Source: an uncultured Clostridia bacterium (lineage in GTDB: Bacteria > Bacillota > Clostridia > Oscillospirales > Ruminococcaceae). From it: a stretch of DNA of 27,970 nt. This document shows, piece by piece, positions 18,231 through 26,953 of this stretch (positions are counted from its first letter, which is position 1; each line of letters begins with the position of its first letter). The notes beneath the pieces are model-generated. The model was not told the DNA's origin, made no database searches, and saw only the letters and a list, made by a program, of their open reading frames with translations. Location of the stretch: positions 1 to 27,970 of the forward strand of contig CANRDG010000005.1 in the NCBI GenBank assembly GCA_947629275.1. Direction: 5' to 3'. The position numbers and the translations under genes were made by a program.

Positions 18231-19988
18231 TCAGCCCTCGATGTGGCTTGCGTACTTGCTCATGAAAGCATCATACTCCGCTATAAAGTCCTCGTTGGAA
18301 ACTTTTATGCCGCCAAGGTATTTGTGCGTTGCAAAGCTGTTGTGCTGCACTTCTATAACAGCGACCGCAACATTCGAGCAGTGATCCGAGACTCTCTCGA
18401 AGTCGTTGAGCATATCGTTCAGAACAAAGCCCATTTCTATAGTACAATCGCCCTTTTGAAGCCTTGCTATATGCTTTGCCTTTATATCCATGATAAGCCT
18501 GTCAATGACCTGCTCTAGCGGCTCTACTCTTTTTGCCGCCGCTATATCCTCATTATCAAAGGCGTCGGTCGTGATATCAAGTATCTCCTCTATAGCGTCG
18601 GTCAACATTGCAAGATCTTTCCTCGCGACGCTTGAAAAGCTTATTTTCTTTTCGTGCATTTCGTCGGCGGATTTGAGAAGATTTACGGCGTGATCGCCTA
18701 TCCTCTCAAAGTCGTTTATCGAGTGAAGCTGCATAGTTACCTGATGAGAGTCGTGGTCGGACAGCGATTTGCTCGATACCTTTACAAGATACGTCCCCAG
18801 CTTGTCCTCGTATTTGTCAAGCTGCTCCTCGTTTGCCTGAATCTGTTCGCGCAGTTTTGTATCGTAATTCTGCGTAAGTTTTATCGCCGTAAGCAGCGAA
18901 GAACGCGCTATTTTAGCCATTTCAACGGTCTTTACAAAACACTCGTTTATAGCGACCGACGGCGTGTTGAGAAGTCGCTCGTCTATAAAACTCTGCTTGT
19001 CGTGACCCTTGTTTTCGTTGATTATCTTGTCCGCCAGCTTTTCCAGTGCTTTCGGGAACGGGAAAAGTATTATAGTATTTATAATGTTGAAAGCCGTGTG
19101 CATAGCAGCTATTCCCACCGCATCTATCGGCTTTGAAAAGAACGAAAAATGCACTATAGCGTTAGCGGTGTATATAGGTATCATGAAGACCAGCATACCT
19201 ATTATTTTTATAAGCGTGTGAATAACGGCGACTTTTCGCGCTTTTCTGCTTACGCCTATACTTGATATAAGAGCCGTCGCGCAAGTGCCTATGTTAAGCC
19301 CCAAAACGAGCGGTATAGACATACCCACCGTTATGTTGCCCGTAACAGCCAAAGCCTGTACTATGCCTATCGCAGCCGCAGAGCTTTGTATTATTCCCGT
19401 GAAAGCCGTCGAAATGATGACCGCTATTATAGGATTGTCGAACATCAGCAGCAGTTCTCTGAACGCAGGCGTTTCCACCAATGGCGAAACAGATTCAGCC
19501 ATAAGCGTCATGCCGAACATCAGTATCGCAAAGCCCACAAGAATTGAGCCTATACTGCGCTTTTTGCTGCTCTTTGAAAGCATGAAAAGTATTATGCCCA
19601 CAAACGCAAACGCAGGCGCAAAGTTTTCGGGCTTTAGCATTTTCAGCCAGAAAACATCGCTTTCAAGCCCCGTCAGCGAGAGTATCCACGCCGTAAGGGT
19701 AGTGCCTATGTTTGAGCCGAATATTACAAACACCGTCTGCGATACCTGCATTATGCCCGAGTTTACCAGACCTACAAGCATTACCGTCAGCGCCGACGAC
19801 GACTGTATAGCAACGGTTATACCCATGCCAAGCACAATGCTTTTCAGCGGATTGGAGGTCATCTTTTTAAGCATTTCCTCCAGTCTGCCGCCTGCCATTT
19901 TCTCCAGCGAATTGGACATTCTGTCCATGCCGTACAGAAAGAACGCCAGACCGCCCAGCAGCGTTATGATATTGAAGATGTAATCCAT
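18231..19988 (-). CDS. Na+/phosphate cotransporter with PhoU-like C-terminus
   Basis: A 585-residue NptA/YjbB-type transporter moving inorganic phosphate with Na+. Two inverted Na/Pi repeats carry the family motifs: QSSSA at 62-66 with GSNIGTT at 91-97, and QSSAA at 201-205 with GLNIGT at 230-235. Some eight or nine membrane segments lie before about residue 320. From about 340 to 560 there are two PhoU-like helical repeats ('NDFERIGDHAVNLLKSADEMH' and 'NDFERVSDHCSNVAVAV'), which are cytoplasmic and probably gate or sense phosphate. GGAGAGG precedes the ATG. The gene is alone, and its promoter overlaps a Pho-box-like repeat. Confidence 0.93.
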   Translation of the reverse strand: MDYIFNIITLLGGLAFFLYGMDRMSNSLEKMAGGRLEEMLKKMTSNPLKSIVLGMGITVAIQSSSALTVMLVGLVNSGIMQVSQTVFVIFGSNIGTTLTAWILSLTGLESDVFWLKMLKPENFAPAFAFVGIILFMLSKSSKKRSIGSILVGFAILMFGMTLMAESVSPLVETPAFRELLLMFDNPIIAVIISTAFTGIIQSSAAAIGIVQALAVTGNITVGMSIPLVLGLNIGTCATALISSIGVSRKARKVAVIHTLIKIIGMLVFMIPIYTANAIVHFSFFSKPIDAVGIAAMHTAFNIINTIILFPFPKALEKLADKIINENKGHDKQSFIDERLLNTPSVAINECFVKTVEMAKIARSSLLTAIKLTQNYDTKLREQIQANEEQLDKYEDKLGTYLVKVSSKSLSDHDSHQVTMQLHSINDFERIGDHAVNLLKSADEMHEKKISFSSVARKDLAMLTDAIEEILDITTDAFDNEDIAAAKRVEPLEQVIDRLIMDIKAKHIARLQKGDCTIEMGFVLNDMLNDFERVSDHCSNVAVAVIEVQHNSFATHKYLGGIKVSNEDFIAEYDAFMSKYASHIEG

Positions 19989-20050
19989 TTATATTTTCCT
20001 CTCCGTATTAAAACGGGAAAATTCTCTGTCTTTCATTTCCGTATAGCTTC

Positions 20051-20105
20051 ATTTTAGCACTTCTATGTTAAATCTACAGACACGCTTATGTTAAATCTAC
20101 GTTAA
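20051..20105 (-). promoter_or_regulatory. transporter promoter with Pho-box-like repeats
   Basis: A minus-strand -10 TAAAAT (20051-20056) with TG one base upstream lacks a good -35. In its place stand two 14-bp direct repeats of GTAGATTTAACATA (20064-20077 and 20087-20100, 23 bp apart), plus TTAAC at 20101-20105 that is 11 bp out of the second repeat's TTAACA. TTAACA-like units at 11-bp phasing are how Firmicute PhoP binds, which fits a phosphate transporter. PhoP control is inference. Confidence 0.65.
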
Positions 20106-20106
20106 A

Positions 20107-20137
20107 AGCCTCCCCGAAAATTTCGGAGAGGCTGGCT
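20107..20137 (-). terminator. terminator of the asnB-NADAR operon
   Basis: On the minus strand, AGCCTC/GAGGCT plus CCGAA/TTCGG around one mismatch make a hairpin at 20107-20133, followed by a short TTTT within TTTTAAC. It directly abuts the Pho-box repeat of the downstream transporter gene. Confidence 0.72.
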
Positions 20138-20566
20138 TTATTTCTTTAACTCTTCGCGCACCTGCATAAGTATGCCGCCCAAAAGGTTCTGCCCTTTGCC
20201 GTCAACAGTGCCCCATATCCTGTCGCCCCAGTCGTTGCCCTCTTCAAGATATGCTACGCCCGTTGCCAGCAGCTTTTCTTTAAGCTCCTCATTTTGGGAA
20301 AACTTCGCAAAAACTATCTCTTTCATCACGCGCACTTTTATCTGCTCCCAGTCCGGGCGCAAAGATATTTCTCTTCCCTTGTGCTTTGACTGCGACGGCG
20401 ACAGCGCTGCAAACTGCTCCCTCTGCGCTTTGTCTGCACACTTCTGCGCCTGAAAAGCCGCCTCGCTGCTGTGATACACAATGCCGTCATACTCCAAGTC
20501 TGCCTCGTAAAAATTGCTCAGAAAGAAATATTCATCTCTGAAACTGTCTATCTTTTGTATGCCCAT
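20138..20566 (-). CDS. NADAR family protein (YbiA-like N-glycosidase)
   Basis: A 142-residue cytoplasmic protein. Family hallmarks are the start 'IDSFRDEYFFLSNFYEADLEYDG', 'YHSSEAAFQAQKC' (31-43), 'GREISLRPDWEQIKVRVM' and the C-terminal 'NDWGDRIWGTVDGKGQNLLGGILM'. Members act as N-glycosidases on riboflavin precursors (YbiA) or ADP-ribose-type substrates, and some take part in phage-defence or NAD metabolism. Which applies here is not readable. AAGGAG lies before the ATG, and the gene follows the asnB stop by 9 nt, so the two are co-transcribed, an unusual partnership. Confidence 0.9.
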   Translation of the reverse strand: MGIQKIDSFRDEYFFLSNFYEADLEYDGIVYHSSEAAFQAQKCADKAQREQFAALSPSQSKHKGREISLRPDWEQIKVRVMKEIVFAKFSQNEELKEKLLATGVAYLEEGNDWGDRIWGTVDGKGQNLLGGILMQVREELKK

Positions 20567-20575
20567 ATTCGCTCC

Positions 20576-22447
20576 TTAATATCTGCCGTCATTCACAAAA
20601 TACACCTTGTACCACACAAGAAATGTAAACACCGTCCATATCTTGCGGCTGTTGTCAGCCTTGCCGCTTCGGTGGTCGTCCAAAAGCTGCAAGAGCGGCT
20701 GCGTGTTGAAAAACTGCTTTGCCACGTCGCTTTCAAACTCTTTTCTGACAATATCGTAATACTTGTCTTCTTTCAGCCATACCCTTATAGGCACGGGAAA
20801 ACCGAGCTTTTTCTTCTCTGCCGTCTTAGCGCTCTGTTTTGGGGTATCTTTCTTTGCCGCAAGGCGCATGGCGTACTTGGTAATGTACTTCGCGTCGTCG
20901 GTCTTTTTGTGCCTTGTTACCCTGAACTTCGTCGGTATCTTCTCCGCAAGAGCCATTACCTCTTTATCAAGAAACGGCACACGCAGCTCCAAAGAGTTTG
21001 CCATGCTCATTTTGTCTGCTTTCAAAAGTATATCCCCTGCCATCCACATATGCAGATCAAGATACTGCATTTTGGTAACGTCGTCCTTGCCCTTTACGTT
21101 ATCGTAAAACGGCTTTGTCAGCACGGTGGGGTCGGGCGCGTTTGTGCTTATTTTCAGTATCTGCTTTCTCTGCTGCGGCGTGAACATATACGCGTTGCCT
21201 ATAAATCTTTCTTCAACGTCCTTGCCCTTGCGCACGAAAAAGTTTACTCCCCTCTTTGCAGGGAGCTTCTCGGCGACCTTGCCTATACCCCTCTTTACAA
21301 AGCGCGGCAGTCTGTCGTAAAGTGTGCCGTTCGGGTCGCTGTATACGTTGTAACCACCGAATATCTCGTCAGCGCCCTCGCCCGAAAGCACAACTTTAAG
21401 CCTTTGCGATGCGATATTGCACACAAAGTAAAGCGCCACCGCCGAGGGGTCTGCAAGCGGTTCGTCCATGTGGTACTGTATCATAGAAAGGCTTCCCCAG
21501 TATTCCTCAGGGGTTATAACCTTACTGGTATTTTCTTTTCCTATAGCCTTTGAGAAATTCTTCGCCCAGCCTATCTCGTTGTATTTCTCGTCGCTGCCAA
21601 AGCCTACCGTAAACGTCTTGTCAACGTTTGCTATCGCTGCCACATAGCTTGAATCCACGCCGCTCGACAAAAACGAGCCTACCTCAACATCGGCTATCTT
21701 GTGCGCCTCAACAGAATCATGGAAAGTGTCGGATATGCTGTATACCCAGTCTTTGAGCGTGGGCTGCGTGTCAGCCTCAAAGTGTACGTCCCAGTATTTT
21801 TTTATAGTAAGCTTACCGCCGCCGTACTTGAACCAGTGTGCAGGAGGCAGCTTGAATACGCCTTTGAAAAACGTCTCGTCAGCCGCCGAATACTGAAACG
21901 TGAGATAGTTCTCCAGTGCCGCGGTGTTGAGCTCTTTTTTAAAGCACGGGTGCGGCAGAAAACACTTTATCTCCGAGCCGAACATAAAGCAGCCGTTCAT
22001 CTGCGCGTAGTAAAGCGGCTTTATGCCGAAAAAATCGCGCGCGCCGAAAAGCTCCTGCTTGTTTTTGTCCCATATAACAAAAGCGAACATTCCGCGCACC
22101 ATGTCAAGCAGCTTTTCGCCGTACTCCTCATAGCCGTGTATAAGCACTTCCGTGTCGGTGTTTGTAGTAAAAATATGCCCTGCCGCCAACAGCTTCTCGC
22201 GAATTTCTTTGTAATTGTATATCTCGCCGTTGAACACTATAACCAGCGATTTATCCTCATTGAATATAGGCTGATCGCCCGAATTGCTCACGTCTATAAT
22301 GCTCAGTCTGCGGTGACCCAGTGCGATCCCGTCGTCAATGTACTTGCCCTCCGCGTCAGGACCGCGGTGTTTTATCCTGTCCATCATCTCGCCCAGCACC
22401 CTCTCAGGCGACTGTATGCTGTTCGTAAAACCTGTTATCCCACACAT
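20576..22447 (-). CDS. asnB: asparagine synthase (glutamine-hydrolysing)
   Basis: Makes asparagine from aspartate, glutamine and ATP. The 623-residue protein starts MCGITGF, leaving Cys2 as the N-terminal glutaminase nucleophile. The glutaminase domain (1-200) also has R46/R47, NGEIYNY at 73-79 and D98. The synthetase domain has the PP-loop SSGVDSS at 261-267 (variant of SGGVDSS) and 'LSGEGADEIFGGY' further on. The ATG at 22447 is required for the free Cys and has AAAGGTGG 8 nt upstream; the frame extends to 22648 but that part is leader. The leader contains an intrinsic terminator. The NADAR gene follows by 9 nt. Confidence 0.95.
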   Translation of the reverse strand: MCGITGFTNSIQSPERVLGEMMDRIKHRGPDAEGKYIDDGIALGHRRLSIIDVSNSGDQPIFNEDKSLVIVFNGEIYNYKEIREKLLAAGHIFTTNTDTEVLIHGYEEYGEKLLDMVRGMFAFVIWDKNKQELFGARDFFGIKPLYYAQMNGCFMFGSEIKCFLPHPCFKKELNTAALENYLTFQYSAADETFFKGVFKLPPAHWFKYGGGKLTIKKYWDVHFEADTQPTLKDWVYSISDTFHDSVEAHKIADVEVGSFLSSGVDSSYVAAIANVDKTFTVGFGSDEKYNEIGWAKNFSKAIGKENTSKVITPEEYWGSLSMIQYHMDEPLADPSAVALYFVCNIASQRLKVVLSGEGADEIFGGYNVYSDPNGTLYDRLPRFVKRGIGKVAEKLPAKRGVNFFVRKGKDVEERFIGNAYMFTPQQRKQILKISTNAPDPTVLTKPFYDNVKGKDDVTKMQYLDLHMWMAGDILLKADKMSMANSLELRVPFLDKEVMALAEKIPTKFRVTRHKKTDDAKYITKYAMRLAAKKDTPKQSAKTAEKKKLGFPVPIRVWLKEDKYYDIVRKEFESDVAKQFFNTQPLLQLLDDHRSGKADNSRKIWTVFTFLVWYKVYFVNDGRY

Positions 22448-22492
22448 AAATATACCACCTTTGTATACATTTTTGTTGTCTTGCCCGTCTGC

Positions 22493-22528
22493 AAAAAAGA
22501 GACTGACCTTGTTACGGTGAGCCTCTTT
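22493..22528 (-). terminator. intrinsic terminator in the asnB leader
   Basis: Minus-strand arms AAAGAGGCTCACC (22516-22528) and GGTCAGTCTCTTT (22496-22508) pair at 12 of 13 positions with a 7-nt loop, followed by TTTTTT (22493-22498, overlapping the arm). It lies between the promoter and the asnB ATG, so it could attenuate asnB. No T-box or separate leader peptide is evident. Confidence 0.62.
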
Positions 22529-22565
22529 GCACATCATTTGTAATATATTTCCTTTTACAAATTGT

Positions 22566-22594
22566 ATTATAACACACATCGAAGCGTTTGTCAA
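22566..22594 (-). promoter_or_regulatory. asnB promoter
   Basis: Perfect minus-strand consensus: TTGACA (22589-22594), 17-bp spacer, TATAAT (22566-22571), with TG one base upstream. The start near 22559 gives a leader of about 110 nt containing the terminator at 22493-22528. Confidence 0.88.
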
Positions 22595-22605
22595 GCGAAG
22601 ATATA

Positions 22606-22637
22606 ACAAAACTCCCCACACCTTTAAGTATGGGGAG
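22606..22637 (-). terminator. terminator of ppdK
   Basis: Minus-strand CTCCCCATAC, loop TTAAAG, GTGTGGGGAG (10 bp, one G-T pair; 22612-22637), followed by TTTTGTT. It lies about 50 nt after the ppdK stop and just upstream of the asnB promoter. Confidence 0.88.
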
Positions 22638-22685
22638 CATTTGCACAATTACACAATTATTTATTTTGACAATGAATTAAATAAA

Positions 22686-25316
22686 TTACTTCTTGTCAGC
22701 TATTGCAGCCTGTGCAGCAGCAAGTCTTGCTATAGGCACACGGAAAGGTGAGCAAGATACATAATCAAGACCTATCTTGTGGCAGAACTCAACAGAAGTC
22801 GGGTCGCCGCCGTGTTCGCCGCATATACCGCAGTGAAGCTTCGGATTTACCGGCTTGCCGAGGTCGATAGCCATCTTCATCAGCTTGCCAACGCCTGTCT
22901 GATCGAGTTTAGCGAACGGATCGTTCTCATAGATCTTGGCATCATAGTAAGCTCCGAGGAACTTGCCTGCGTCATCTCTCGAGAAGCCGAATGTCATCTG
23001 AGTAAGGTCGTTAGTACCGAAGCAGAAGAAGTCAGCTTCCTTAGCTATCTCGTCAGCGGTAAGAGCAGCTCTCGGTATCTCGATCATTGTACCTACCTCA
23101 TATTTGAGGTCAGAACCTGCCTCAGCTATAACTGCATCAGCAGTCTCAACAACGGTCTTCTTAACGTACTTGAGCTCCTTAACATCGCCTACCAGCGGTA
23201 TCATTATCTCAGGCTCAACTTTCCAGTCGGGGTGAGCTTTCTTAACGTTGATAGCAGCCTTTATAACAGCCTTTGTCTGCATCTTGGCTATCTCGGGGTA
23301 TGTTACAGCCAGACGGCAGCCACGGTGTCCCATCATCGGGTTGAACTCATGCAGTGAAGCGATGATGTTCTTGATAGTCTCAACGCTCTTGCCCTGAGCC
23401 TTAGCGAGAGCCTCAATGTCAGCTTCTTCTGTAGGAACGAATTCGTGCAGAGGCGGATCGAGGAATCTGATAGTAACGGGGCAGCCTTCAAGCGCCTCAT
23501 AAAGAGCCTCAAAGTCGCTCTGCTGCATAGGCTCTATCTTAGCCAGAGCAGCTTCTCTTTCCTCAACGGTATCGGAGCATATCATCTCTCTGAATGCTGC
23601 GATCCTGTCGGGATCGAAGAACATATGCTCTGTACGGCAAAGTCCTATACCCTCAGCGCCCAGTTCTCTTGCCTTCTTAGCATCGGCAGGAGTATCAGCG
23701 TTTGTTCTTACCTTAAGTTTTCTGTACTTGTCAGCCCAAGCCATTATTCTTCCGAACTCGCCTGCTATGGTAGCGTCAACGGTCGGGATTATACCGTCAT
23801 AGATGTTACCTGTAGAGCCGTCTATAGAAATGTAGTCGCCCTCGTGGAAGGTCTTTCCTGCAAGCTCAAACTTCTTGTTGGCTTCGTCCATCTTTATTTC
23901 GGAGCAGCCCGATACGCAGCAGGTACCCATACCACGCGCAACAACGGCAGCGTGAGATGTCATACCGCCTCTAACGGTAAGTATGCCCTGTGCAGACTTC
24001 ATGCCCGTGATATCTTCGGGAGAAGTTTCAAGACGAACCAGAACTACCTTTTCGCCCTTTGCAGCCCAAGCCTCTGCATCGTCAGCGGTGAATACTATCT
24101 TACCGCAGGCAGCGCCCGGTGAAGCGCCAAGACCCTTGCCCATAGGTGTTGCAGCCTTAAGAGCAGCAGCATCGAACTGCGGGTGGAGCAGAGTATCGAG
24201 GTTTCTCGGGTCTATCATAGCAACGGCTTCTTCTTCTGTTCTCATGCCCTCGTCAACGAGGTCGCAAGCTATTTTCAGAGCAGCCTTAGCTGTTCTCTTG
24301 CCGTTTCTTGTCTGAAGCATATAAAGCTTGCCGTGTTCAACGGTGAACTCCATATCCTGCATATCTCTGTAGTGGTTTTCCAGAGTAGCGCATACTGTCT
24401 TGAACTGATCGAAAGCCTCGGGGAACTTCTCAGCCATCTGAGCTATAGGCATAGGAGTACGAACGCCTGCAACAACGTCTTCGCCCTGTGCATTGGTAAG
24501 GAATTCGCCCATCAGCTTCTTTTCGCCTGTAGCAGGGTCACGAGTAAACGCAACGCCGGTGCCGCAGTCGTCGCCCATGTTACCGAACGCCATAGACTGT
24601 ACGTTTACGGCAGTACCCCATGAATAAGGTATGTCGTTGTCACGTCTGTAAACGTTGGCTCTCGGGTTGTCCCATGAACGGAATACAGCCTTGATAGCGC
24701 CCATAAGCTGTTCCTTAGGATCTGTCGGGAAATCAACGCCGATCTTGCTCTTGTATTCAGCCTTGAACTGGCTTGCCAGCTCTTTCAGGTCGTCAGCGGT
24801 AAGCTCAACGTCCTGAGTAACGCCCTTCTTAGCCTTCATCTCGTCGATAAGCTCTTCAAAGTATTTCTTGCCGACCTCCATAACAACGTCGGAATACATC
24901 TGAATGAATCTTCTGTAGCAGTCCCAAGCCCAACGAGGGTTGTTTGACTTCTCTGCGATAACATTAACAACGTCTTCGTTAAGACCGAGGTTAAGTATGG
25001 TGTCCATCATGCCCGGCATGGAAGCGCGCGCACCCGAACGAACCGAAACGAGCAGCGGATTTTCCTTGTCGCCGAATTTCTTTCCTGTGATCTCTTCCAT
25101 CTTTACGATGTACTCATTGATCTCAGCCATTATCTCCGGGTTGATCTCTCTGCCGTCCTCATAATACTGAGTACAAGCCTCTGTAGAGATCGTGAAGCCC
25201 TGAGGAACGGGAAGACCCAGACCTGTCATTTCTGCAAGGTTAGCGCCTTTACCGCCGAGCAATTCTCTCATGTTGGCATTACCCTCAGTGAAAAGGTAAC
25301 AATATTTCTTTGCCAT
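22686..25316 (-). CDS. ppdK: pyruvate, phosphate dikinase
   Basis: Interconverts pyruvate + ATP + Pi and phosphoenolpyruvate + AMP + PPi in the cytoplasm, a glycolytic/gluconeogenic step typical of PPi-using Clostridia. The 876-residue protein has the ATP-grasp domain at the N-terminus ('LGGKGANLAEMTGLGLPVPQG', 20-40; 'SVRSGARASMPGMMDT', 91-106), the swivelling phosphohistidine domain with GGMTSHAAVVARG (H455), and the C-terminal PEP-binding TIM barrel with 'GTNDLTQMTFGFSRDD' and the catalytic Cys in 'LHCGICGEHGGDPTS' near residue 831. Length matches the family (about 874). GGAGGT lies 8 nt before the ATG. It has its own promoter and terminator. Confidence 0.98.
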   Translation of the reverse strand: MAKKYCYLFTEGNANMRELLGGKGANLAEMTGLGLPVPQGFTISTEACTQYYEDGREINPEIMAEINEYIVKMEEITGKKFGDKENPLLVSVRSGARASMPGMMDTILNLGLNEDVVNVIAEKSNNPRWAWDCYRRFIQMYSDVVMEVGKKYFEELIDEMKAKKGVTQDVELTADDLKELASQFKAEYKSKIGVDFPTDPKEQLMGAIKAVFRSWDNPRANVYRRDNDIPYSWGTAVNVQSMAFGNMGDDCGTGVAFTRDPATGEKKLMGEFLTNAQGEDVVAGVRTPMPIAQMAEKFPEAFDQFKTVCATLENHYRDMQDMEFTVEHGKLYMLQTRNGKRTAKAALKIACDLVDEGMRTEEEAVAMIDPRNLDTLLHPQFDAAALKAATPMGKGLGASPGAACGKIVFTADDAEAWAAKGEKVVLVRLETSPEDITGMKSAQGILTVRGGMTSHAAVVARGMGTCCVSGCSEIKMDEANKKFELAGKTFHEGDYISIDGSTGNIYDGIIPTVDATIAGEFGRIMAWADKYRKLKVRTNADTPADAKKARELGAEGIGLCRTEHMFFDPDRIAAFREMICSDTVEEREAALAKIEPMQQSDFEALYEALEGCPVTIRFLDPPLHEFVPTEEADIEALAKAQGKSVETIKNIIASLHEFNPMMGHRGCRLAVTYPEIAKMQTKAVIKAAINVKKAHPDWKVEPEIMIPLVGDVKELKYVKKTVVETADAVIAEAGSDLKYEVGTMIEIPRAALTADEIAKEADFFCFGTNDLTQMTFGFSRDDAGKFLGAYYDAKIYENDPFAKLDQTGVGKLMKMAIDLGKPVNPKLHCGICGEHGGDPTSVEFCHKIGLDYVSCSPFRVPIARLAAAQAAIADKK

Positions 25317-25388
25317 TGGTATCTACCTCCAAATATTTTTAAATTCCGCGCGACCGCACCAAAACGATCGGCATACGGACTTACATCT

Positions 25389-25417
25389 ATTATAACAGAT
25401 TACGCCTCAAATTTCCA
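25389..25417 (-). promoter_or_regulatory. ppdK promoter
   Basis: Minus-strand TATAAT (25389-25394) with TG one base upstream and a partial -35, TGGAAA (25412-25417), 17 bp away. The leader is about 65 nt. Confidence 0.62.
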
Positions 25418-25471
25418 TAGTTACAGCCAAACTATTTGAAAAATTTTTGCATATTTTTTTCTGTTAGTTTA

Positions 25472-25486
25472 TGTGCAACTTGCACA
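25472..25486. repeat. 15-bp perfect palindrome between glmU and ppdK
   Basis: TGTGCAACTTGCACA is a perfect inverted repeat with a single central base, located 55 bp upstream of the ppdK -35 and 12 bp after glmU. No T-run follows on either strand, so it is not a good terminator. It could be an operator, or it could be a weak transcript 3' end for glmU. Confidence 0.45.
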
Positions 25487-25498
25487 ATACATTCATTT

Positions 25499-26929
25499 TC
25501 ACGACTGTTTTTTACCGTTTTCGTCCTGCTGCTCCTGCGCCATTTTCGCAAACTTTTCGTTTCTCTTGGCAAGTTTTTTGTCCGCATAGCCCTCTTTTAC
25601 AGCCGTCTGCGAGCGTTCTATAGCCAGCGCACCGTCGGGAACGTCCCTTGTTATTGTAGAACCTGCCGCCGTATATGCGCCGTCGCCGACCTTTATGGGC
25701 GCAACAAGATTCGTATTGCAGCCTATGAAAGCGTTGTTGCCTATTACCGTGCGGTACTTGTTCTCACCGTCAAAGTTGCAGGTAATGCAGCCGCCGCCCA
25801 TGTTCACGTTCTCGCCAACGTCGCTGTCACCCACATAAGAAAGGTGCGCCATTGAAGCCCTATCACCTATCACTGAATTTTTTATCTCAACAAAATCGCC
25901 TATCTTTACGTGCTTTTTTATATGCGTGCCCGGTCTGAGCTGAACCCAAGGCCCAACGGTAGAATAGTCCTCCACCTGCGAGTCTGCCGCCTGAACATTG
26001 TTAAGCGTAACATAGTCGCCCACAGTTACATTTTTAAGCACCGTATTGCAGCCTATAATGCAGCCGCTGCCTATAACGGTATTGCCGAAAAGCTGCGTGC
26101 CGCTCTTTATGTGCGTGCCTGAGCCTATCTTGACATTTCTGCCTATGATAACACCGTCCGTGCAGGAAAACTCAACACCGTTTTCAAGGTGCTTTTTTAT
26201 AATATTGTTGCGAGCAAGGGTGTTGAGCTCCAAAAGCTGTGCGCGGTCGTTCGCCCCAAGAGATACATACGGATTTTCCGAAATATACGCCTGTGCGGTC
26301 TTGCCCTTTGCCAGAAGCAGCGACAGACAGTCTGTCAGATAATACTCGCCCTGCGCGTTATCAGGCTTTATCTCATCTAAAACAGACAAAAGCTCTTTGG
26401 TATTAAACCAGTAACAGCCCGAGTTTATCTCGCGAATTTTGCGCTGCTCCTCGGTGCAGTCTTTATGCTCAACTATCGCAGAAACGCCGTTTTCGCCGCG
26501 TATTATCCTGCCGTAGCCCGTCGCGTCCTCCAGCACAGAAGTCACCACCGTAACAGAGGCGTCGCTGCTCTTGTGAAGCTCCAGCGCGCCTTTTATAGTG
26601 CCGCAGTCAATGAACGGCGCATCACCGTTGAGAATAAGCGTGTAGCCGTCAAGGTTTTCTTCAAGAAACTGCTTTGCCTGCATCACCGCGTGACCCGTGC
26701 CAAGCCTCTCGCTCTGCATAACTGTCGTGTATCTGCCGCCGAGGTAGTCGTCTATCTGATTAGCCTCATATCCCTTTACAATGCAAATACGCGAAAGCTG
26801 TGCCTCCTTGCACGCAGATATCACCCATTCAAGCATAGCATCGCCCAGCACTTCCAAAAGCGCTTTGGGTTTGGTGGTCTTCATTCTCTTTCCCTGACCG
26901 CCTGCCAGTATAACAACATTGTCAGCCAT
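25499..26929 (-). CDS. glmU: bifunctional UDP-GlcNAc pyrophosphorylase / glucosamine-1-P acetyltransferase
   Basis: Carries out the last two steps of UDP-GlcNAc synthesis for peptidoglycan. The 476-residue protein begins with a nucleotidyltransferase domain (LAGGQGKRM at 8-16, 'LNGDAPFI' near 100), then a left-handed beta-helix from about 250 with hexapeptide repeats ('VKIGSGTHIKSGTQLFGNTV', 'VTVGDYVTL'). The acetyltransferase residues are in 'RPGTHI', 'HLSYVGDSDVGENVNMGGG' and 'NTNLVAPIKVGDGA'. The C-terminal tail is charged and helical (lysine-rich). AAAGGAG precedes the ATG, and coaBC lies 24 nt upstream in the same direction. No strong terminator follows it. Confidence 0.97.
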   Translation of the reverse strand: MADNVVILAGGQGKRMKTTKPKALLEVLGDAMLEWVISACKEAQLSRICIVKGYEANQIDDYLGGRYTTVMQSERLGTGHAVMQAKQFLEENLDGYTLILNGDAPFIDCGTIKGALELHKSSDASVTVVTSVLEDATGYGRIIRGENGVSAIVEHKDCTEEQRKIREINSGCYWFNTKELLSVLDEIKPDNAQGEYYLTDCLSLLLAKGKTAQAYISENPYVSLGANDRAQLLELNTLARNNIIKKHLENGVEFSCTDGVIIGRNVKIGSGTHIKSGTQLFGNTVIGSGCIIGCNTVLKNVTVGDYVTLNNVQAADSQVEDYSTVGPWVQLRPGTHIKKHVKIGDFVEIKNSVIGDRASMAHLSYVGDSDVGENVNMGGGCITCNFDGENKYRTVIGNNAFIGCNTNLVAPIKVGDGAYTAAGSTITRDVPDGALAIERSQTAVKEGYADKKLAKRNEKFAKMAQEQQDENGKKQS

Positions 26930-26953
26930 AAAATATGTCTCCTTTGTTACTGT

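Noticed and set aside
20471..21553. Plus-strand ORF of 360 codons opposite asnB and the NADAR gene
   Set aside because: It spans two real genes and their gap on the other strand, is Arg/His/Val rich like other antisense shadows, and has no promoter.
22448..22648. In-frame 67-residue N-terminal extension of asnB
   Set aside because: It would bury the catalytic Cys2, crosses the promoter and the leader terminator, and lacks a good ribosome site; MCGITG at 22447 is the conserved start.
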